Assembly: GCF_001645105.1 (NCBI RefSeq)
Contig: NZ_LKEG01000052.1
Coordinates: 530,951 to 594,950 of the forward strand
Direction: 5' to 3'
Source: Pseudomonas marginalis
GTDB lineage: Bacteria > Pseudomonadota > Gammaproteobacteria > Pseudomonadales > Pseudomonadaceae
Length of the DNA stretch: 64,000 nt
Each line of letters begins with the position of its first letter. The stretch's first letter is position 1. The translations under genes and the position numbers were made by a program. Under the pieces are notes generated by a model, which worked only from the letters and a program-made list of their open reading frames with translations, was not told where the DNA came from and did no database searches. This document shows positions 7,167 to 14,980 of the stretch, one piece after another.

Positions 7167-7244
7167 TGCAAATGCATTTGTGCAATTAACGACGGAAAAT
7201 AAATGCATTTGTGCATTGACTGTATATGCATACATGCATATTCT
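7167..7244 (+). promoter_or_regulatory. Tailocin promoter with three palindromic operators
   Basis: TTGACT (7216-7221) and TATTCT (7239-7244) are separated by 17 bases, a good sigma70-type promoter. The spacer and -10 contain TATGCAT-AC-ATGCATA (7225-7240), a perfect 7-bp-arm palindrome. Upstream, AAATGCATTTGTGCA occurs twice (from 7170 and from 7201), 31 bases apart, about three helical turns. A dimeric repressor bound at these sites would cover the promoter. PrtR is the obvious candidate, but binding is inferred. Confidence 0.75.
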
Positions 7245-7250
7245 TCGTCT

Positions 7251-7602
7251 CAAGCCAGCCAACAAGGTGGTGGAGGCGGCAAGGATGCTGCCAAGGAAGA
7301 CAAGGAAGGCACGCAACATCGGCAAGGACGCCATCTGAGCGATGGCAGGGATGCCAGGCAACACCGGCAAGGATGCCGACGCTCTTTAGTGTTACCGCTT
7401 CAAGAACAGGCAGCGATGAACCGGCCTTAACGGTTCAGAGGGTTGGCAACTGACCCGGGTGTGCAGCGTAAAGCACCAGAAGCAGTTATCCGGCAGACAG
7501 GGATCGTGGTCGGAAAAACATTGAGGAAAGGTCCGTACCGCGCCAGTAGCGCCGAAAGACCGAGGACATCATTACTGAAAAGCCCGGGCAACCGGGCTTT
7601 TT
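7251..7602 (+). ncRNA. Tailocin leader RNA with an array of GGA-hexaloop hairpins (RsmA/CsrA-type sites)
   Basis: Transcription from the promoter at 7216-7244 should begin near 7251, leaving a leader of more than 400 nt before the holin. Hairpins with the loop A-A/G-G-G-A-C/T occur at 7275-7292 (6-bp stem with one G-U pair), 7321-7332 (3 bp), 7343-7356 (4 bp) and 7365-7378 (4 bp). Two further AAGGA words lie at 7293-7307. This is the shape and loop consensus bound by RsmA/RsmE/CsrA and found in RsmX/Y/Z RNAs. A competing 6-bp stem GCCATC/GATGGC (7330-7346) would remodel the middle two. An intrinsic terminator at 7580-7602 could release it as a ~350-nt RNA. No protein-coding content is convincing here. 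Confidence 0.6.
7580..7602 (+). terminator. Terminator or attenuator in the tailocin leader
   Basis: AAGCCCGG-GCAA-CCGGGCTT forms an 8-bp stem with a GNRA tetraloop, followed by TTT. It lies between the promoter and the first structural gene, so the operon needs read-through, antitermination or another promoter, or else this hairpin ends a separate small RNA. Confidence 0.75.
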
Positions 7603-7675
7603 GGAATGCCTACCTACACATGGATTTACCCAAGAGCCGGCTCTGTGCCGGTAGTGCTCAGCCAGGAGGCGTGAC

Positions 7676-8020
7676 ATGACAAACGAGCAGCAAGCGTTAG
7701 CGGAAATGCCTATCTGGCTGGTGATCGTGCTGGCCCTGATCGGCGGGGTGTCTGGCGAGATGTGGCGCGCCGACAAAGAGGGAGCCCGAGGTTGGTCGCT
7801 GGTACGGCGCCTGGCGCTGCGTTCCGGGGCGTGCATGGTCTGCGGCGTGTCGGCATTGATGCTGTGCTACGCCGCCGGCATGTCGATCTGGACCGCCGGG
7901 GCCATCGGTTGCCTGACCGCCATGGCCGGTGCGGACGTGGCCATCGGCCTTTATGAACGCTGGGCGGCCAAGCGCATCGGGGTCAACGAGGCCCCGACCT
8001 CTCGCCCGGATCAGCAGTAA
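7676..8020 (+). CDS. Tailocin holin
   Basis: This 114-residue membrane protein begins with IWLVIVLALIGGVSGEMW and has further hydrophobic segments (SGACMVCGVSALMLCYAAGM and WTAGAIGCLTAMAGADVAIG), giving about three transmembrane helices and a polar tail. It has a strong ribosome site (AGGAGG). As first gene of the tail cluster it fits the R-pyocin/phage holin that permeabilises the inner membrane and releases particles together with the endolysin and spanins at the far end of the operon. Confidence 0.85.
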   Translation: MTNEQQALAEMPIWLVIVLALIGGVSGEMWRADKEGARGWSLVRRLALRSGACMVCGVSALMLCYAAGMSIWTAGAIGCLTAMAGADVAIGLYERWAAKRIGVNEAPTSRPDQQ

Positions 8021-8041
8021 ACGCTGCAAGGATGTAAGCAG

Positions 8042-8557
8042 ATGACACTTCTTGAAAAACCTTCCCAATTGCCCATAGCGATTGGGGGTGCACTGAAAAG
8101 CGCGTTCCCACAGCTGCGCATTGGCAATCACCATGATTTTCCCGACACGGGCGATAAAACCGGCATCTTGATCAGCGTGGAGCGCAACGGCCCTGGCGTT
8201 CGCTCCCTTGCTGGGCGTAAGGCCCATGCCTTGTCGGTGTCACTCAGGGCCACGGTCGCCAGCGGGTCAGCACCGTTTGACGCGTGCGACCTGGCCAGCC
8301 AAATGATGGACCTAGCCCTGGATAACCGCTGGGGCCTGCCGCCAGACCAGTGCGATCTGCCCACCGCGATTGTCGCGGCACCTTCCGCACTCACCGGCGC
8401 GGAAACGGACTACGACACCTGGAGCGTGTCCTTTACCCAAAACCTCTACCTCGGCCCGTCACTGCTCGACGATCCCACAGGCAAACCGCTGTTTGCCTGC
8501 ACGTGGGAGGTCACGAACATCGACGATCCGGATCAATATCGCCCGCTGCAGGAGTAG
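8042..8557 (+). CDS. Tail protein, Mu gp37-like (DUF1834)
   Basis: This 171-residue soluble protein starts MTLLEKPSQLPIAIGGAL. It sits where Mu-like contractile-tail clusters carry the gp37-type gene, immediately before the baseplate V gene (stop and next ATG 3 bases apart). It has mixed alpha/beta-type composition with a C-terminal WSVSFTQNLYLGPS segment. The assignment rests mainly on position and size; a tail-terminator-like role is possible. Confidence 0.6.
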   Translation: MTLLEKPSQLPIAIGGALKSAFPQLRIGNHHDFPDTGDKTGILISVERNGPGVRSLAGRKAHALSVSLRATVASGSAPFDACDLASQMMDLALDNRWGLPPDQCDLPTAIVAAPSALTGAETDYDTWSVSFTQNLYLGPSLLDDPTGKPLFACTWEVTNIDDPDQYRPLQE

Positions 8558-8560
8558 CCC

Positions 8561-9172
8561 ATGTTCGATGCACTGCTACGCATGCAATTGGGGCCGATCG
8601 TCGAACGCCTGGCGGAAATGGAAGCTCAGCTGGAAGACCTGTATCGACGCGCAGAGAGCTTTTGCCGGATTGGCGTGTGCCAGGAGGTCGACGCCGCCAG
8701 CAATACCTGCAAGGTCAGCCACGGTGATTTGCTCAGCCCGGCGATCCGATTTTTCAACCCAAGCGCTGGAGCGCAAACCGAAACGCGCATTCCTTCAGTG
8801 GGCGAACAATGCCTGCTGCTCAATTACGGCGGTGGGGAAGGGGGCGCGCAGTCAGTGGCGTTGTTCGGCCTCAACAGCAGTCTCTTTCCGTCAGTGTCCG
8901 CCGTTGCGTCGCTGACGCGGCGTCGCTATCAGGACGGCACCCAAAGCGACTACGACGACGCCAGCCACCTGTTCAATTGGGTTAACGGCCCGACCACGTT
9001 CAGCGGCTCCCGCGAGCAGGTCGACGTCAAGGTCGGTGCCGCCAGCCTGACCATGAATGCCCAAAGCATCAACCTGCAACTCGGCGCCACCGGCGTGTTG
9101 CTGGATGCCGCCGGCGTGCATTTGAGCGGCCCGGTGGTGGATCACCAAGGCCGCGTGATCAGCAGCGCATAA
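8561..9172 (+). CDS. Baseplate assembly protein V (spike)
   Basis: This 203-residue protein has the gpV layout: an N-terminal helical part (LAEMEAQLEDLYRRAES), an OB-fold-like segment (GVCQEVDAASNTCKVSH) with SVGEQCLLLNYGGG, and a C-terminal beta-helix-like repeat region (VDVKVGAASLTMNAQSINL) with alternating polar and hydrophobic residues. It would form the trimeric spike at the tip of the tube that pierces the target outer membrane. Confidence 0.88.
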   Translation: MFDALLRMQLGPIVERLAEMEAQLEDLYRRAESFCRIGVCQEVDAASNTCKVSHGDLLSPAIRFFNPSAGAQTETRIPSVGEQCLLLNYGGGEGGAQSVALFGLNSSLFPSVSAVASLTRRRYQDGTQSDYDDASHLFNWVNGPTTFSGSREQVDVKVGAASLTMNAQSINLQLGATGVLLDAAGVHLSGPVVDHQGRVISSA

Positions 9173-9181
9173 GGATTTGCC

Positions 9182-9514
9182 ATGATCGGAATCGATAGGA
9201 ACACCGGGGCAGCCGTCGATGACTGGCTGCAATTCGTGCAGCGCGCCACCCGAGCGCTGACCACCCCGCTGGGCACTCGGCAGAAACGCCCACTGTACGG
9301 CTCGATGATCCCGCAACTGCTCGGCCAGAACCTCGGCGACGACCTGTTGATCCTTGCCCAAAGCCACGCCGCGCAGGCGTTCTACAACGCCCAGAACGGC
9401 ATCGCCGACTTTCAACCCCAGGTCATCGTCGCCACCCGCCAGGGCGCCGGTTTGTTGCTGCGTTTTGCCGGCACCTGGAAAAACCGCCAACAATCCTTCG
9501 AGGTCGTGACATGA
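9182..9514 (+). CDS. Baseplate wedge protein, GpW/gp25 family
   Basis: This 110-residue protein has TPLGTRQKRPLYGS near the middle, the conserved TxxGTRxxxPxYGs signature of gp25/gpW baseplate proteins, then LLGQNLGDDLLILAQ. It should join the baseplate wedge where sheath contraction starts. The next gene overlaps its stop by 4 bases (ATGA). Confidence 0.9.
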   Translation: MIGIDRNTGAAVDDWLQFVQRATRALTTPLGTRQKRPLYGSMIPQLLGQNLGDDLLILAQSHAAQAFYNAQNGIADFQPQVIVATRQGAGLLLRFAGTWKNRQQSFEVVT

Positions 9515-10506
9515 GCATGTTGATCCCTGGCCAGAACAAACTGGCCGAACCGGCCATCATCGCTGTCGATGAGTTCGAACCGTTGTTGGCCGAGTTCAAG
9601 GCCTTCGTGGTCGACTACGTCGCCATCCGCGCGCCGCAAAGCGCGGCCAAACTCAAGGTCAGCCTCGACAATGAAAGCGAACTGCTGACCCTGGCCCTGG
9701 AAGCGTTTTGCGTGCGCCTGCAAACCCACGAGCGCAAGTACAACGCTCGCATCAAACAGATGCTGGCGTGGTGGGCCGCCGGCAGCAACCTGGATGCACG
9801 CCTGGCCGACATGGGCCTGGAGCGCCAGGTGCTCGACCCCGGTGACCCGGCCGCCTTCCCGCCGGTGCCGCCGGTGCTGGAAAGCGACGACGACGCCCGC
9901 CTGCGTTACTACCTGGCCCCACACGCCCCGGCGGCGGGTTCGCGCATGCAATATCGCCGCGAGGTGTTCACCCTGGGCGAGCGGCCGTCGGTCAAGGTGC
10001 AAAGCGCCACGCCGGGTGTGGTCACCGTCAGCTACACCTTTGACCCGGACGGCTATGCGGCTCAGGTCAAGGACGGCAATGGCCGACGCACCGCCCCCGG
10101 CGAGGTGATGGTCACTGTGCTTTCAAGAGACGGTGATGGCACCGCGTCTGCCGATTTGCTTGACGGCGTACGGCGACATTTCGCACGACCCGATGTAAGG
10201 CCGGAAACCGATCTCGTCACCGTCCAAGGGGCACAGATCCAGCGCTATAAAATTCGTGTGGTCGCCAAGATCAACGCCGGTCCTGATTCGGGGTTGACCC
10301 AAGTGGCTGCTCAGCAACTGCTGCAAACCTACGCCAACTCCTGTCATCGCCTGGAAGGCCGAGTCGACCCAAGCTGGATCGACTACGCCATCCACAGCGC
10401 CGGCGCCGCGCAACTGCAGATCCTCGAACCGCTGGAGCCGATCATCAGCTCGGCATTCCAGGCTCCGTACTGCACGGGCGTCGAGGTGGAGGTGCGTACG
10501 CTATGA
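9511..10506 (+). CDS. Baseplate J-like protein
   Basis: This 331-residue wedge protein is of the gpJ type. It has an N-terminal domain ending in ALEAFCVRLQTHERKYN, then ARIKQMLAWWAAGSNLDARLADMG and the typical LESDDDARLRYYLAPHAPAAG, followed by SATPGVVTVSY and a C-terminal beta-rich domain. It overlaps both neighbours by 4 bases, the dense packing of a phage structural operon. With gpV, gp25 and gpI it would form the baseplate. Confidence 0.9.
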   Translation: MSMLIPGQNKLAEPAIIAVDEFEPLLAEFKAFVVDYVAIRAPQSAAKLKVSLDNESELLTLALEAFCVRLQTHERKYNARIKQMLAWWAAGSNLDARLADMGLERQVLDPGDPAAFPPVPPVLESDDDARLRYYLAPHAPAAGSRMQYRREVFTLGERPSVKVQSATPGVVTVSYTFDPDGYAAQVKDGNGRRTAPGEVMVTVLSRDGDGTASADLLDGVRRHFARPDVRPETDLVTVQGAQIQRYKIRVVAKINAGPDSGLTQVAAQQLLQTYANSCHRLEGRVDPSWIDYAIHSAGAAQLQILEPLEPIISSAFQAPYCTGVEVEVRTL

Positions 10507-11132
10507 GTGAACCCAAAGCGAGCCTGTTGCCTGCCAACAGCTCACCGCTGGAAAAGGCGTTGGACCTGGGCTTCGGCTATTTGCTGGAACGGGTGACGCC
10601 ACCCTTCCCTCAACTGATGGACCCGGATCACACACCGGCGGTGTTCTTGCCCTACCTGGCAGCGGACCGCGCGGTGAACGAATGGAGCACCACGGCCCCC
10701 GAGGCCGAGAAGCGCCTGACCGTCAAACTCGCTTGGCCTACCGCCCGGCAGGCCGGCACCCGCCAAGCCCTGGAAAACGCCGCCAAGGGCCTGCAACTCA
10801 GCCCCGAAGTGCGCGCCTGGTACGAGCAAAAACCGCCCGGCGTGCCCTACAGCTTTGCCGTACGCGCCTGGACCGAATTGCCCTACAGCGAAACCATCGA
10901 CGCCCGACTCGACCGCCGCCTGGCCGACGCCAAAAGCGAGCGCGACATCCTGTCGATCTCCGTGGGCCTGAGCGCCTCCGGTCGCCACAGCATCGGCGCC
11001 GCCACGCTGTGCGGCGAACTCACCACGATCTATCCCAACGTGCTGGCAGGGGTCGAGGCCTCAGGGCGCGCCTTTATGGCGGCCGGCCTCTACACCGTCG
11101 AAACCACCACCCTTTATCCACAGGAGCACTAA
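10503..11132 (+). CDS. Phage tail protein I
   Basis: This 209-residue protein opens SLLPANSSPLEKALDLGFG, the LLPxNsxxlExAld start of gpI proteins, then FLPYLAADRAVNEWS and KLAWPTARQAGTRQALENA. gpI links the baseplate wedge to the tail fibre encoded just downstream, with which it abuts without a gap. The composition matches the other baseplate genes, in contrast to the fibre's distal part. Confidence 0.9.
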   Translation: MSEPKASLLPANSSPLEKALDLGFGYLLERVTPPFPQLMDPDHTPAVFLPYLAADRAVNEWSTTAPEAEKRLTVKLAWPTARQAGTRQALENAAKGLQLSPEVRAWYEQKPPGVPYSFAVRAWTELPYSETIDARLDRRLADAKSERDILSISVGLSASGRHSIGAATLCGELTTIYPNVLAGVEASGRAFMAAGLYTVETTTLYPQEH

Positions 11133-13139
11133 ATGGCTGACTATTACACCCTGCTCACCGACGCGGGGATCGCCTACGAAACCGCCTGCAAGGCTGCCGG
11201 CGTGCCGATCAAACTGGCGCAGATCTCCGTCGGCGACGGCAACGGCGCTGTCTATAACCCTGATGCCAGCGCAAAAGCGCTGAAACGCGAAGTCTGGCGC
11301 GGGCCGTTGAACGCTTTATTCCAGGATGAGAAAAACGCCAACTGGTTGATGGCCGAAGTCACCATCCCGTCGGATGTGGGCGGCTGGTATGTGCGCGAAG
11401 CCGGTTTGTGGACGGATACCGGGATTTTGTATGCCATCGTTAAATACCCGGAGTCGTATAAGCCGGTGTTGGCGACGTCGGGATCGGGGAAGGAGTTTTA
11501 TATTCGCTCGATTTTCGAGACGAGTAATGCGGCGATTGTGACGTTGTTGATTGATGACACGGTGGTGAAGGCGACTCGGGCTTGGGTGATGGATTATCTG
11601 GGTCGGCAGTTGGCTGAGGGAACGTATACCAAGGCTGAGATTGAGATGCTGATTGCTCAGTCTTCAGCGTTGCCTGTGGGGTCTATGGTTGCGTTTCCAA
11701 TCGATAAAGTCCCGGTAGGGTTCCTGGAAATTGACGGTAGCGTGAAGAGTGCCACGGCCTATCCTGATTTGGCGAAGTTTCTGGGTACGGCCTTCAACAA
11801 GGGGGATGAGGGCGCCGGGAATTTTCGACTACCAGAGTCGCGTGGGGAGTTTTTGCGTGGGTGGGATCATGGGCGTGGAGTCGATGTTGGCCGTACCATC
11901 GGTGGCTTTCAACTCGATCAGATGCAGGGCCACCTTCATGCTCCGCCTAAGGGGGCTACGGCATATGCCGCGTTTGGTCCGGGTGGTTCAGCTCTAGCGA
12001 GCGGTAGCGGAATCATAAATCCTGCTGCTTCCGGTTCGTCAATGACGGACGGTGTTAACGGTGAGGTTCGCTCTGGCGCGGAGACGCGTCCGCGCAACCT
12101 TGCCGTGATGTGGTGTATCAAAGCCTGGAACGCACCCATCAATCAGGGAAGTATTGATGTTGCAGCGCTCGTCAGTGAACTCGATGCGTTGAAATCTGCT
12201 GTTCCAGTCGGTTCGATTATTCCATTCCCCAAAGCTGCGGTGCCGCCAGGCTATTTGGAGTTGGATGGTAGCGTACAAAGCGTCGCAACTTACCCAGACC
12301 TAGCGGTCTATCTAGGCACTACGTTCAACACAGGGGGCGAACCTGTTGGGTTCTTCCGCTTGCCTGATTCGCGTGGCGAGTTCCTACGAGGTTGGGATCA
12401 TGGGCGGGGCATAGACTCAAATCGGACAATTGGTAGTTGGCAGAAAGGCACAGCAGTTACTCATGACTCTGATCGCGGTCCCGCCTTGACACCAATTGTT
12501 ATTGGGGCGGCGCTCTCTGGAGGTGCTTCGGGTAGCGAAGCTATCGGTGCTGACTCATATCAGATTCAGGCTGGAAATTATGTATTGCAATCTGCTTGGG
12601 CGGGCACCCCGTCACCTGTTGCGACGGTGGACACGTATCTGGGCGTAACACGTCCTCGAAATCTGTCAGTCATGTGGTGCATCAAGGCTTGGAACGCCCC
12701 CATCAATCAGGGGCAGATAGACATCAGTGCACTGGCTCTTGAGGTTTCCAACCTGGCAAACATGGCTGACTTCACTGTTATTTATCCGGGAGGTGGTAAC
12801 AAGACCAGTCCGGGAGGCGTGGCGACCAATAGTCGCTACATCGCGGCAAACCCTTTTCCTGGATATCACGTGTTTTGCACCGCGCAAGTTCTCTACAACG
12901 GGGAGTGGGCAAACCCTGAGTTTGGCGATCATTTCAGCGGCATAGGCGGGCCTGACCGTTACGGTCATGGTGTGCAAGCAAATCAGATGGGTAACTCGAT
13001 TATTGTTCAAACGGGGGTAAACGGCCTCGTCTATCCGAATGTCTTGTCCGGTGCTCCGTTTTTGCTATCGGCAACGACTGGTGTTTCTCCGTTGCCTTGT
13101 CGTGTTCTTGTGTGGCGATTGAAGGGGGTGATTGCATGA
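11133..13139 (+). CDS. Tail fibre with two tandem collar-type domains
   Basis: This 668-residue protein starts with a conserved N-terminal baseplate-attachment domain (MADYYTLLTDAGIAYE). Two collar-type repeats follow, about residues 179-340 and 356-528. Each runs from VPVG/LPVG through ESRGEFLRGWDHGRG or DSRGEFLRGWDHGRG to PRNLxVMWCIKAWNAPINQG. The last ~120 residues differ and would be the receptor-binding tip. From about 11440 the codons become less GC-biased than in the baseplate genes, typical of exchanged specificity modules. The stop overlaps the start of the fibre-assembly gene by 4 bases. Host range of the tailocin should depend on this protein. Confidence 0.88.
   Translation: MADYYTLLTDAGIAYETACKAAGVPIKLAQISVGDGNGAVYNPDASAKALKREVWRGPLNALFQDEKNANWLMAEVTIPSDVGGWYVREAGLWTDTGILYAIVKYPESYKPVLATSGSGKEFYIRSIFETSNAAIVTLLIDDTVVKATRAWVMDYLGRQLAEGTYTKAEIEMLIAQSSALPVGSMVAFPIDKVPVGFLEIDGSVKSATAYPDLAKFLGTAFNKGDEGAGNFRLPESRGEFLRGWDHGRGVDVGRTIGGFQLDQMQGHLHAPPKGATAYAAFGPGGSALASGSGIINPAASGSSMTDGVNGEVRSGAETRPRNLAVMWCIKAWNAPINQGSIDVAALVSELDALKSAVPVGSIIPFPKAAVPPGYLELDGSVQSVATYPDLAVYLGTTFNTGGEPVGFFRLPDSRGEFLRGWDHGRGIDSNRTIGSWQKGTAVTHDSDRGPALTPIVIGAALSGGASGSEAIGADSYQIQAGNYVLQSAWAGTPSPVATVDTYLGVTRPRNLSVMWCIKAWNAPINQGQIDISALALEVSNLANMADFTVIYPGGGNKTSPGGVATNSRYIAANPFPGYHVFCTAQVLYNGEWANPEFGDHFSGIGGPDRYGHGVQANQMGNSIIVQTGVNGLVYPNVLSGAPFLLSATTGVSPLPCRVLVWRLKGVIA
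11667..12717 (+). repeat. Tandem duplication of the collar domain inside the tail fibre gene
   Basis: The segment 11667-12150 and the segment 12198-12717 encode similar ~160-residue domains that share GEFLRGWDHGRG and VMWCIKAWNAPINQG. At DNA level they have diverged, so the duplication is not recent. The middle of each copy (between the Gly-rich and CIKAWN motifs) differs most. Confidence 0.8.
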
Positions 13140-13534
13140 CCGTTTATGCAGCGTTGGGGAGTGGTTTTCAGCAGGTGGGAGGCGTTTGCCCAGAGGGCTG
13201 GGTGGTTATGCAGGGCGATCGCCCTTCTCCCATTCATATTGCCTCGGAGGAGGGGGTCTGGATTGTTCCTGTTCCTTCACCTGACGATATCCAAGTTGCC
13301 CTGAAGAACGCCGAAAGAACTTGGCGGGACAGCATGCTGACGGCGGTTATATGGTTGCGTGAACGTCACCAAGACCAGCGGGAAATTGGCGGAGACACAG
13401 CATTGTCCGGCGAGCAATTCGCTGAGTTGTTGGCCTATATGCAGGCACTGCGCGACTGGCCCCAATCCCCCGACTTTCCGAATAGCGAACATCGACCGAT
13501 AGCACCGGCCTGGATCGCTGGCCAAACCGAATAA
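13136..13534 (+). CDS. Tail fibre assembly protein (Tfa-like)
   Basis: This 132-residue protein has the start MTVYAALGSGFQQVGG inside the ATGA overlap with the fibre stop. It has PEGWVVMQGDRPSPIHIASEEG followed by an amphipathic helix (DIQVALKNAERTWRDSMLTA) and a C-terminal YMQALRDWPQSPDFPN, the LRDWPxxxDFP ending seen in fibre chaperones. It probably assists trimerisation of the fibre and is usually swapped together with it. Confidence 0.82.
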   Translation: MTVYAALGSGFQQVGGVCPEGWVVMQGDRPSPIHIASEEGVWIVPVPSPDDIQVALKNAERTWRDSMLTAVIWLRERHQDQREIGGDTALSGEQFAELLAYMQALRDWPQSPDFPNSEHRPIAPAWIAGQTE

Positions 13535-13563
13535 ACGCTCCGCGCCGACGGGGCGTTTTCTTT
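13533..13563 (+). terminator. Intrinsic terminator after the fibre block
   Basis: AAACGC plus three more pairs (one wobble) form a 9-bp stem with GGGGCGTTT across an 8-base loop. The stem runs into TTTTC. It overlaps the stop codon of the fibre-assembly gene. Confidence 0.65.
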
Positions 13564-13579
13564 ATCAATCTGAACACCC

Positions 13580-13600
13580 GCCGCCTTGAGCGGCTTTTTT
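13580..13600 (+). terminator. Second intrinsic terminator before the sheath block
   Basis: GCCGC-CTTGA-GCGGC followed by six T. With the hairpin 20 bases upstream it makes a tandem terminator between the baseplate/fibre genes and the sheath/tube genes. Confidence 0.75.
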
Positions 13601-13619
13601 GTGCCTGGAGATCCTACCT

Positions 13620-13811
13620 ATGCCCACCCGCCAAACCTACACCGTCCTCATCCCATTCCCCACCGGCGCCGGCCATTGGTCCACCGTCGGTCAGGAATTG
13701 GAGTTGCTGGACGTTGAAGCATCCGCCCTGCGCACCGCTGGCCGTCTGGAACTCACCAGCGTCCTTAACACCACCCCGGCCAAAAAGGCCACTACCAAGA
13801 AGGCTGACTAA
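13620..13811 (+). CDS. Small tail protein, DUF2635 / Mu gp38-like
   Basis: This 63-residue protein starts MPTRQTYTVLIPFP with GGAG upstream and ends in a lysine-rich tail (AKKATTKKAD). It sits directly before the tail sheath gene, the place of the small DUF2635 protein in Mu-like tails. An in-frame start seven codons earlier is less likely because it overlaps the terminator. Function is unknown. Confidence 0.7.
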   Translation: MPTRQTYTVLIPFPTGAGHWSTVGQELELLDVEASALRTAGRLELTSVLNTTPAKKATTKKAD

Positions 13812-13813
13812 CC

Positions 13814-14980
13814 ATGGCTGAGGTTCTGAACTTCGAGCACAACGGCATCACCGTGAATGCCACTGAATCTCCCGAGGCCATGGGTGGCCTGGGTGATAAC
13901 GTGATTGGCCTGGTCGGCACTGCGCCGAAGGCCCATGCGTCGATCCCGAAAAACGCGCCGTTCCGTATCAACAGTTTCACCACCCAGGCACTGCTGGACC
14001 CCACCGGTACCGAGTCGGGCACGCTGTTCCACGCGGTCTACCAGATCCTCAAGGTGGTCAAGGTGCCGGTCTATGTGGTGATCGTGGAGGAGGGCGCGAC
14101 CCCGGCGGACACCCTCAACAATGTAATCGGCGGTGACGAGCCGGTTACCGGTCGCAAGCTGGGCCTGGCTGCACTGGCCAGTGTGCCGGAAGACCTGACC
14201 ATCATCGGGGCTCCGGGCTTCACCGGTACCAAGGCTGTGGCCGGCGAGTTCGCCTCGTTCGGCAAGCGCATCAAGGCCCGCGTGGTGCTGGACGGCAAAG
14301 ACGCAAGCGTTGCCGACCAGGTGACCTACAGCGGCGAACTGGGCGGTGCCGACCTGGGCTTCGACCGTTGCCTGCTGGTGCACAACATGCCGTCGGTGTA
14401 CTCCAAGGCGGCGAAGAAGAACGTGTTCCTCGCGCCATCGTCCCTGGCTATCGCGGCGCTGGCCAAGGTCAAGCAATGGGAAAGCCCGGGCAATCAGGTG
14501 ACGTTCGCCGAGGACGTTTCCCGCGTGGTTGAGTACAACATCCTCGACACTTCGACCGAAGGCGACCTGCTCAACCGTTATGGCGTGAGCTACTACGCCC
14601 GCACCATTCTCGGCGGTTTCTCGCTGCTGGGTAACCGCTCCATCACCGGCAAGTTCATCAGTTACGTCGGCCTTGAAGACGCCATCAGCCGCAAGCTGGT
14701 CAAGGCCGGCCAGAAAGCCATGGCCAAGAACCTCACCAAGTCCTTTATGGACCAAGAGGTCAAGCGCATCAACGATTGGCTGCAAACCCTGGTCGCCGAC
14801 GAAACCATCCCCGGCGGCAGCGTGTACCTGCACCCGGAGTTGAACAGTGTCGAGAAGTATAAGAACGGCACCTGGTTCATCGTCATCGACTACGGCCGCT
14901 ATGCGCCAAACGAACACATGATTTATCAACTCAATGCCCGCGATGAAATCATCGAGCAGTTCCTGGAGGACGTTCTCTAA
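13814..14980 (+). CDS. Tail sheath protein
   Basis: This 388-residue sheath subunit has the conserved MGGLGDNVIGLVGTAP start region, IIGAPGFTGTKAVAG in the middle and a C-terminal DVSRVVEYNILDTSTEGDLLNRYGVSYYARTILGGF, RSITGKFISYVGLED and YLHPELNSVEKYKNGTW. Its length is typical of P2/Mu-type tailocin sheaths. Contraction of this sheath drives the tube through the target envelope. Its stop and the tube gene's start overlap in TAATG. Confidence 0.93.
   Translation: MAEVLNFEHNGITVNATESPEAMGGLGDNVIGLVGTAPKAHASIPKNAPFRINSFTTQALLDPTGTESGTLFHAVYQILKVVKVPVYVVIVEEGATPADTLNNVIGGDEPVTGRKLGLAALASVPEDLTIIGAPGFTGTKAVAGEFASFGKRIKARVVLDGKDASVADQVTYSGELGGADLGFDRCLLVHNMPSVYSKAAKKNVFLAPSSLAIAALAKVKQWESPGNQVTFAEDVSRVVEYNILDTSTEGDLLNRYGVSYYARTILGGFSLLGNRSITGKFISYVGLEDAISRKLVKAGQKAMAKNLTKSFMDQEVKRINDWLQTLVADETIPGGSVYLHPELNSVEKYKNGTWFIVIDYGRYAPNEHMIYQLNARDEIIEQFLEDVL

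Noticed and set aside
7203..7453. Overlapping small open frames in the tailocin leader
   Set aside because: They share the GGA-hairpin array in several frames, lack ribosome sites and encode repetitive Gly/Arg-rich peptides; the repetition is explained by RNA structure.
13808..14929. Long antisense open frame opposite the tail sheath
   Set aside because: High GC with strong third-position bias creates long antisense frames; the plus-strand product is an unmistakable sheath protein. The same applies opposite baseplate, wsp, rimO, kup and transporter genes.
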